Part shown: positions 5,897 through 9,791 of the stretch, piece by piece
How the letters are laid out: each line of letters starts with the position of its first letter
Numbering within the stretch: position 1 is the stretch's first letter
Assembly: GCA_028718265.1 (NCBI GenBank)
Contig: JAQUMG010000055.1
Span: 1 to 9,791 of the forward strand
Reading direction: 5' to 3'
DNA from: Candidatus Omnitrophota bacterium
GTDB taxonomy: Bacteria > Omnitrophota > Koll11 > JAHIPI01
Length of the DNA: 9,791 bases
Made by a program: the position numbers and the translations under genes
The notes under the pieces: generated by a model
The model's database searches: none
What the model was told of the DNA's origin: nothing
What the model saw: the letters and a program-made list of their open reading frames with translations, nothing else

Positions 5897-6625
5897 CTAC
5901 TTAATCCCCATCATTTTATGCATCTGCGGTATTACTCTCACATTTACCAACCGCTCTGCGGAAATATTGCGGTAATTATTCAGCCTGTTCGCTGATACAA
6001 CTTTGTCTCTGTTACCGATCGGGGTTGCCGGCTGTAAAATCAGGATCATATCCTTATTGAATTTAGCTATTAGATTTCTCGCTTCAATGATATCGGCAAG
6101 CTGCGTCTTATCGGTCACCACCGCTTTTATAAAGACATTTCTCTTCAGCGCTATCTTGAGAAACTCTCTATGGGACCGCCATAACGGCGCCATAGCGGCG
6201 GATGACGGCAGTTTAAAATCCATGGCAATGATGTCGATATGTTTTATGACCTGTTTTAATTCCCTGTATAACGTACCGTTGGTTTCGAGATATATTTTAA
6301 AACCTTCATCCTTTAATACCGGAAGCAACTTTTTAAGAAACGAAACGTGAAGCAGCGGTTCCCCTCCTGTCAGCGAAACCGAATGATGTTCGCCATAAAT
6401 CCTGTCCACATATTTCACTTTTTTCAGAATCTCATCTACGCTTATGCCTGTTATCCGGGCATCTTTCGGCGTATCGCAGAAAATGCAGCCGAGATTACAG
6501 CCGGCGAATCTTATAAATATTTGTTTCGCGCCAACAAGAAGGCCTTCCCCCTGTATTGATGAGAATATCTCTACGAGGTCGGCGTGTTTTTCAGCTGTAC
6601 GTTTAATTTTGCGTTTTTTTATCAT
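5897..6625 (-). CDS. queE: 7-carboxy-7-deazaguanine synthase (radical SAM)
   Basis: QueE converts 6-carboxytetrahydropterin to 7-carboxy-7-deazaguanine by a SAM- and Mg-dependent radical ring contraction. From the chosen start the protein has 242 residues. VEIFSSIQGEG (18-28) is the substrate-binding opening typical of QueE. GCNLGCIFCDT supplies the canonical CX3CX2C cluster ligands Cys43, Cys47 and Cys50. LTGGEP (85-90) contacts SAM, YLETNGT (112-118) follows, and PQMHKMMGI (233-241) is the usual C-terminus. I chose the ATG at 6623-6625, 7 bp after the queC stop. No good ribosome binding site precedes it. An in-frame ATG at 6667 has AAAGGG 4 nt upstream inside queC and would add 14 residues, and another ATG exists at 6715. 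The catalytic region is unaffected by the choice. Confidence 0.95.
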   Translation of the reverse strand: MIKKRKIKRTAEKHADLVEIFSSIQGEGLLVGAKQIFIRFAGCNLGCIFCDTPKDARITGISVDEILKKVKYVDRIYGEHHSVSLTGGEPLLHVSFLKKLLPVLKDEGFKIYLETNGTLYRELKQVIKHIDIIAMDFKLPSSAAMAPLWRSHREFLKIALKRNVFIKAVVTDKTQLADIIEARNLIAKFNKDMILILQPATPIGNRDKVVSANRLNNYRNISAERLVNVRVIPQMHKMMGIK

Positions 6626-6632
6626 AAGTAAT

Positions 6633-7298
6633 TTATGATTCGAGCGGATCTTTAATACCGGCTTCATCAAACCCTTTTTTTCTGAGCAGGCACGAATCGC
6701 ATTCCATGCACGCAATTTTTCCGCCGGCGTAACATGACCACGTAAGATGGTACGGCACCTTAAGGCGATTGCCGATTTTTATTATTTCTGCTTTTGTCTT
6801 GCTGATAAGAGGCGTCATTATCTTTATGTACCTGCCGTCTACGCCTCTTTTGGTCCCTTTTTTGAGGAGTGTCTCAAATATCTTAAAGTATTCCGGCCTG
6901 CAATCAGGGTAGCCGGAATAATCTACGGCATTCGCGCCTATAAATATTGCGTCGGCTCCCGTTGCCTCTGCCATTGATGCCGCCACACTCAAAAATACCG
7001 TATTCCTCGAAGGAACGTATGTGGGCGGGATCCCTTTGCCTATATTTTCGATGCTTCTTTTAGGAAGCCGCCCTTTCTTATCAAGCAGACGGCTGCCGTG
7101 CCACGAAAAAGGCAACTTTATAATTTTATAATCGCATCCTGCCGACTTCGCTATCTTTGCGGCATGTTTTATTTCTTTTTTGTGGCGCTGGCCGTAATCG
7201 AATATCAGACAGCGGCAATTGTAGCCCATATCAAGCGCTGCATAGAGAGTCGTCGCAGAATCCAATCCGCCGGATAGCAAAACAATCGCCTTTTTCAA
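6633..7298 (-). CDS. queC: 7-cyano-7-deazaguanine synthase
   Basis: QueC turns 7-carboxy-7-deazaguanine into preQ0 using ATP and ammonia. The 221-residue protein opens with the PP-loop ATP pyrophosphatase motif LSGGLDSA (8-15). It continues with FDYGQRH (33-39), TYVPSRNTVFLS (93-104) and GANAVDYSGYPDCRPE (121-136), all QueC hallmarks. The structural zinc site is Cys189, Cys197, Cys200 and Cys203 (CX7CX2CX2C). The start codon is TTG (7296-7298), fixed by the N-terminus (MKKAIVLLSGG) because no ATG or GTG fits between the queD stop and the PP-loop. Its ribosome binding site GGAG overlaps the last codon and stop of queD, whose TAG lies 4 bp upstream. Weak-start plus coupling suggests output tied to queD translation. 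Confidence 0.97.
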   Translation of the reverse strand: MKKAIVLLSGGLDSATTLYAALDMGYNCRCLIFDYGQRHKKEIKHAAKIAKSAGCDYKIIKLPFSWHGSRLLDKKGRLPKRSIENIGKGIPPTYVPSRNTVFLSVAASMAEATGADAIFIGANAVDYSGYPDCRPEYFKIFETLLKKGTKRGVDGRYIKIMTPLISKTKAEIIKIGNRLKVPYHLTWSCYAGGKIACMECDSCLLRKKGFDEAGIKDPLES

Positions 7299-7302
7299 TG
7301 GC

Positions 7303-7659
7303 CTACTCCCGATATGTCGCCTTGGAATCGTCCGCTTCCCAAACGGACACGAACGACGGCTTCAATTTCCTCTTCTTCAATTGCCCATATATATGCTTCG
7401 CCAGATTCTCGGACGTCGGATTGGCTTTCTTAAAATATTCGAGAGTGTTTAAATCTGTATGGTCAAGTTCCAGCAGGACATCCCGTACGATCTTTTTGAC
7501 TTTTCTGAAATCCGCTACAATGCCTATCGCATTCAGATTCTCGGAAGATACGGCAACGCCGACTCTCCAGTTATGGCCGTGGACATTTTCGCATTTCCCT
7601 TTATACCCACGCAATCTGTGCGCAGCGCTGAAATTAAGAAAAACTTCTATTTCGTACAT
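7303..7659 (-). CDS. queD: 6-carboxy-5,6,7,8-tetrahydropterin synthase
   Basis: QueD converts dihydroneopterin triphosphate, made from GTP by FolE, to 6-carboxytetrahydropterin, the first dedicated step to 7-deazaguanines. At 118 residues it is of normal size. Zinc ligands are His14 (FSAAHRL), His27 and His29 (VHGHNW); Cys23 (GKCENVHGH) is the catalytic thiol. LDHTDLN (65-71) gives the Asp66/His67 pair, PTSENLA (81-87) is family-specific, and Glu108 in VWEAD anchors the pterin. The QueD-type CX3HXH spacing separates it from mammalian PTPS. The ATG lies inside the 3' end of murI (26-bp overlap) and has AAGGGAG a few bases upstream, so no separate leader or preQ1 riboswitch can precede it. No folE is in this window. 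Confidence 0.96.
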   Translation of the reverse strand: MYEIEVFLNFSAAHRLRGYKGKCENVHGHNWRVGVAVSSENLNAIGIVADFRKVKKIVRDVLLELDHTDLNTLEYFKKANPTSENLAKHIYGQLKKRKLKPSFVSVWEADDSKATYRE

Positions 7660-8494
7660 ATCTCTCCCTTAATTCTATCTCTATTTTCTCTATGCATTCG
7701 ATGTTTCTGCCCAGAAATCTTTCGCCGATCTTTTTGAAAAGTAACGGCTCGTCCGAGACATAAAATTTGTGTACCGGTTTTTCTTTTATATTTTTATATA
7801 TGCCGTTCTCTTCTATGATTCTTTTTACATCTTTCGCTGTCTCTTTCGCCGAATCAACGAGCAATACCTTGCGGCCGATAATATCCTGTATTACCGGCTT
7901 CAGGAGCGGATAATGCGTACATCCGAGAATAAGGACGTCCATATTACTTTTTTTAAGAGGCGCTAAATATGTTTTCGCTATCTCTTTTGTTACGGCGCCG
8001 GCGAGCCAGCCTTCTTCGACTAACGGCACAAAAAGCGGGCAGCTCACGGAAACTACTCTTATGCCCGGATTAAAACTTTTTACCTCTTTTTCATAAACGC
8101 CGCTTGATACGGTTGCCTTGGTACCTATTACGCCTACTTTCATTTTATTGGTGGCGGAGGCGGCCTTGCGGGCGCCCGGCTCTATGACTCCTACCAGCGG
8201 AATATCATAACGCCTCTTCAGAATATCAAGACTCACGCTGGAAGCGGTATTGCAGGCAACTACTATCATCTTCACGTCCAGATCCATCAGAAAATCAGCG
8301 TCCTGCACAGAAAATTTTATAACTGTTTCTTTCGATTTCGTCCCGTAAGGCACCCGCGCGGTATCGCCGAAATAGGCGATACTCTCATTCGGCAGGATTT
8401 TGTTTATTTCTTTTAAAACCGTCAGTCCGCCTATGCCGGAATCGAATATTCCTATGGGTTTATTTCTTGTATCAGGATTATTCCGAGAACCCAT
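7634..8494 (-). CDS. murI: Glutamate racemase
   Basis: MurI makes D-glutamate for peptidoglycan precursors by two-base, cofactor-free racemisation. From the ATG at 8492-8494 it has 286 residues, slightly above the usual 265 or so because of a charged N-terminal stretch before GIFDSGIGGLTVL. Asp18, Cys81 (VVACNTAS) and the second catalytic Cys192 with His194 (GCTHYPLL) are all present, as are YFGDTARVPYG (41-51) and the VIEPGA region (103-108). The chosen start is preceded by AAGGA only 3 nt away, a tight spacing. An ATG at 8506 is the alternative and has no ribosome binding site. The gene overlaps the amidase by 17 bp and queD by 26 bp. Its neighbour is a cell-wall hydrolase, consistent with wall metabolism. 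Confidence 0.95.
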   Translation of the reverse strand: MGSRNNPDTRNKPIGIFDSGIGGLTVLKEINKILPNESIAYFGDTARVPYGTKSKETVIKFSVQDADFLMDLDVKMIVVACNTASSVSLDILKRRYDIPLVGVIEPGARKAASATNKMKVGVIGTKATVSSGVYEKEVKSFNPGIRVVSVSCPLFVPLVEEGWLAGAVTKEIAKTYLAPLKKSNMDVLILGCTHYPLLKPVIQDIIGRKVLLVDSAKETAKDVKRIIEENGIYKNIKEKPVHKFYVSDEPLLFKKIGERFLGRNIECIEKIEIELRERYVRNRSFS

Positions 8495-9629
8495 TCGTCC
8501 TTTCATATTCATTACTGTAACCGAGTACACCGGAGGCAATGCCATCGGCTAATTTTTGCCTGTAACCGCTGTCGTTTAAATGTCTTTCATCATATCTGTT
8601 CGACAGATAACTCAGCTCTACCAGCACAGAGGGCATTTCGGCACCCTTAAGGACATAAAACCTTGCGCTTTTTATGCTGCACTCATTTATTCCCAGTGTT
8701 TTACTCACTTCCTGGCATATAAAACCCGCAAGTTCGATAGATACTTCCCTGTTTTCGGTGAACTGGAGATCCCAGATTATAGCGTCGATATCCTTTGAAT
8801 GCTTGTCGACGGTATCTTCCTCATAATCCAAGGCCGAGTTTTCCGAAGCCGCGAGTGCCCGTGCATTATCGTCGGTCGCTTCGGAAAGGCAATAAACCTC
8901 AAAACCCCTCGCCCATCTTGTCTTGGAGGCGTTTGCGTGAACGCTTATGAAAAAATCGGCGTTACTTCTGTTGGCGATACGAGCCCTCATCTCAAGCGGC
9001 ACGAATATATCCGAATTCCGCGTCATTATGACGTCAACGCCTTCTCGCTCCAGTGCGGTCTTTATTCTCCTTGCCTCGTCCAATACTATATTTTTCTCTT
9101 TTACCCCGCTCCTCGATATGGCACCGGGATCTCTGCCTCCGTGGCCCGGATCTAAAACAATTTTGCTGACTCTGAATCTCTTTTCCGAGGGCTTCCGGAT
9201 CTTTTCAACCTTAGGCTGGGGCACGGCTTTTTCGATTACGGCTTCCTTTTCCTTCTCCATCTTAAACAGGTGCAATATGGTATATTTCGCAAATTTCAAA
9301 GGTATGCAAATAGAGCCGTTCTTGATTTCTACGGCATCGTTTGCCTTTTTAATGTCTGCGTCCAAGGTGTAATATTCGCTCCCGACTAAAAGGACTGCTT
9401 CGCGGCCGTTTTTCCGCAAAATAATCCGGCCGGAAATGCTGTCCCATTCCCACGAGATACCGTTTGCGTCGCAGACATCTACCAGCAGAACATAATCTCT
9501 TCCGCCGATTTCAATGTCCCTTGCTTCGATATTTTTATCAAGTCCCTTTATCAGCGAGGCAAAAGATACCGGCATTAAAAAAGCGGCTGCTATAAATATG
9601 AGTGCTGAAATTAACGCTGTTTTTTTCAT
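8478..9629 (-). CDS. Exported N-acetylmuramoyl-L-alanine amidase (Amidase_3)
   Basis: The 383-residue protein cleaves the bond between N-acetylmuramic acid and the stem peptide, a role in cell separation or wall remodelling. Residues 1-25 form a Sec signal peptide ([12 protein letters not shown], hydrophobic core, then a likely cut after SFA). Residues about 35-120 form a small beta-rich domain resembling the copper-amine-oxidase N-terminal-like stalk domain ([18 protein letters not shown]). A charged linker (about 122-152) follows. The catalytic Amidase_3 domain spans about 155-375: LDPGHGG with His163, KEKN with Glu178, and SVHANAS with His231 form the zinc site; Glu339 in VELSYLSN is the catalytic acid. 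DAIIWDLQ (282-289) also fits the family. No Shine-Dalgarno is seen before the ATG. tRNA-Leu ends 36 bp upstream with no terminator between, so this is probably the first protein gene of the operon. Confidence 0.94.
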   Translation of the reverse strand: MKKTALISALIFIAAAFLMPVSFASLIKGLDKNIEARDIEIGGRDYVLLVDVCDANGISWEWDSISGRIILRKNGREAVLLVGSEYYTLDADIKKANDAVEIKNGSICIPLKFAKYTILHLFKMEKEKEAVIEKAVPQPKVEKIRKPSEKRFRVSKIVLDPGHGGRDPGAISRSGVKEKNIVLDEARRIKTALEREGVDVIMTRNSDIFVPLEMRARIANRSNADFFISVHANASKTRWARGFEVYCLSEATDDNARALAASENSALDYEEDTVDKHSKDIDAIIWDLQFTENREVSIELAGFICQEVSKTLGINECSIKSARFYVLKGAEMPSVLVELSYLSNRYDERHLNDSGYRQKLADGIASGVLGYSNEYERTNGFSE

Positions 9630-9665
9630 ATATTTTGGAAAAAACCCATTAAGGAATTAAAATTA

Positions 9666-9750
9666 TGGTGCGGAAGGGGGGAGTTGAACCCCCAAGGGTT
9701 GCCCCATACGGTCCTGAGCCGTACGCGTATGCCAGTTCCGCCACTTCCGC
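9666..9750 (-). tRNA. tRNA-Leu (CAG anticodon), CCA encoded
   Basis: The minus strand folds as an 85-nt class II tRNA. The acceptor stem GCGGAAG pairs with CTTCCGC, the discriminator is A73 and CCA is encoded (9666-9668). The anticodon stem TACGG/CCGTA encloses the loop CTCAGGA (anticodon CAG). The T arm GGGGG-TTCAACT-CCCCC is intact. The extended variable arm (TGGGGCAACCCTT) and A73 identify leucine rather than a class I tRNA. Confidence 0.97.
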
Positions 9751-9761
9751 AGAACATTCCA

Positions 9762-9790
9762 AGTATACTTTAAGCGAATTTTATTGTCAA
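9762..9790 (-). promoter_or_regulatory. Strong sigma70-type promoter for tRNA-Leu and probably the operon
   Basis: A perfect TTGACA (9785-9790) is separated by exactly 17 bp from TATACT (9762-9767, five of six consensus bases). Transcription would start near 9755, only a few bases before mature tRNA-Leu at 9750. The following gap of 36 bp has no hairpin, and no other clear promoter precedes the amidase, so this promoter may also drive the ten-gene operon. Confidence 0.8.
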
Positions 9791-9791
9791 T

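Noticed and set aside
7640..7700. preQ1 riboswitch upstream of the queuosine genes
   Set aside because: The queD start lies inside murI coding sequence, leaving no untranslated leader for an aptamer.
7157..7737. Plus-strand frames (171 and 92 aa) opposite queC, queD and murI
   Set aside because: They are antisense shadows of well-conserved genes and would span their junctions without any gene logic.
8947..9372. Plus-strand 141-aa frame opposite the amidase
   Set aside because: The opposite strand encodes a complete Amidase_3 protein with zinc ligands; this frame has no recognisable domain.

Overview
All recognisable genes lie on the minus strand, so transcription runs from high to low coordinates. 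Gene content suggests an anaerobic bacterium with a peptidoglycan wall. It has an oxygen-sensitive class I fumarase, a secreted cell-wall amidase, glutamate racemase and queuosine-precursor synthesis. The moderate GC, dense overlapping genes and AT-rich CAAATTACAAA-type intergenic repeats remind me of candidate phyla such as Omnitrophota. That placement is inference, not demonstrated.

Right end to middle (9791 to about 2785). A consensus sigma70-type promoter drives tRNA-Leu(CAG), followed with no visible terminator by ten tightly packed genes: exported N-acetylmuramoyl-L-alanine amidase, murI, queD, queC, queE, queF, the alpha and beta subunits of [4Fe-4S] fumarate hydratase, rph and rdgB. 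Junctions are 4-bp overlaps (ATGA, GTGA), gaps of 0 to 8 bp, or longer overlaps (17 and 26 bp). A single translationally coupled operon is likely. It combines wall metabolism (amidase, D-Glu supply), conversion of carboxytetrahydropterin precursor to preQ1 (QueD, QueE, QueC, QueF), the fumarate/malate interconversion, tRNA 3'-end trimming (RNase PH) and removal of non-canonical purine nucleotides (RdgB).

Middle (2784 to 2467). A short AT-rich repeat and a promoter overlapping the rdgB stop precede tRNA-His(GTG), whose GUN anticodon belongs to the class modified to queuosine. After it comes a 173-bp leader region for the next gene, with a candidate promoter and a hairpin.

Left part (2466 to 1). 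Homospermidine synthase (hss) is followed by a 217-bp intergenic region. It holds three alternating copies of a GTGGACATTT motif (terminator-like, or the remnant of a mobile-element end) and a candidate promoter. A metal-dependent amidohydrolase of the gamma-resorcylate/2,3-dihydroxybenzoate decarboxylase type then runs off the left edge. These two genes stand as separate transcription units and look like accessory genes beside the housekeeping operon.

No CRISPR array, intact insertion sequence, phage gene or rRNA was seen. I found no clearly new system. The best leads are the repeat-rich gap at 818-980, the decarboxylase-like amidohydrolase beside hss, and the que/fumarase genes inserted in a murI/rph/rdgB block.
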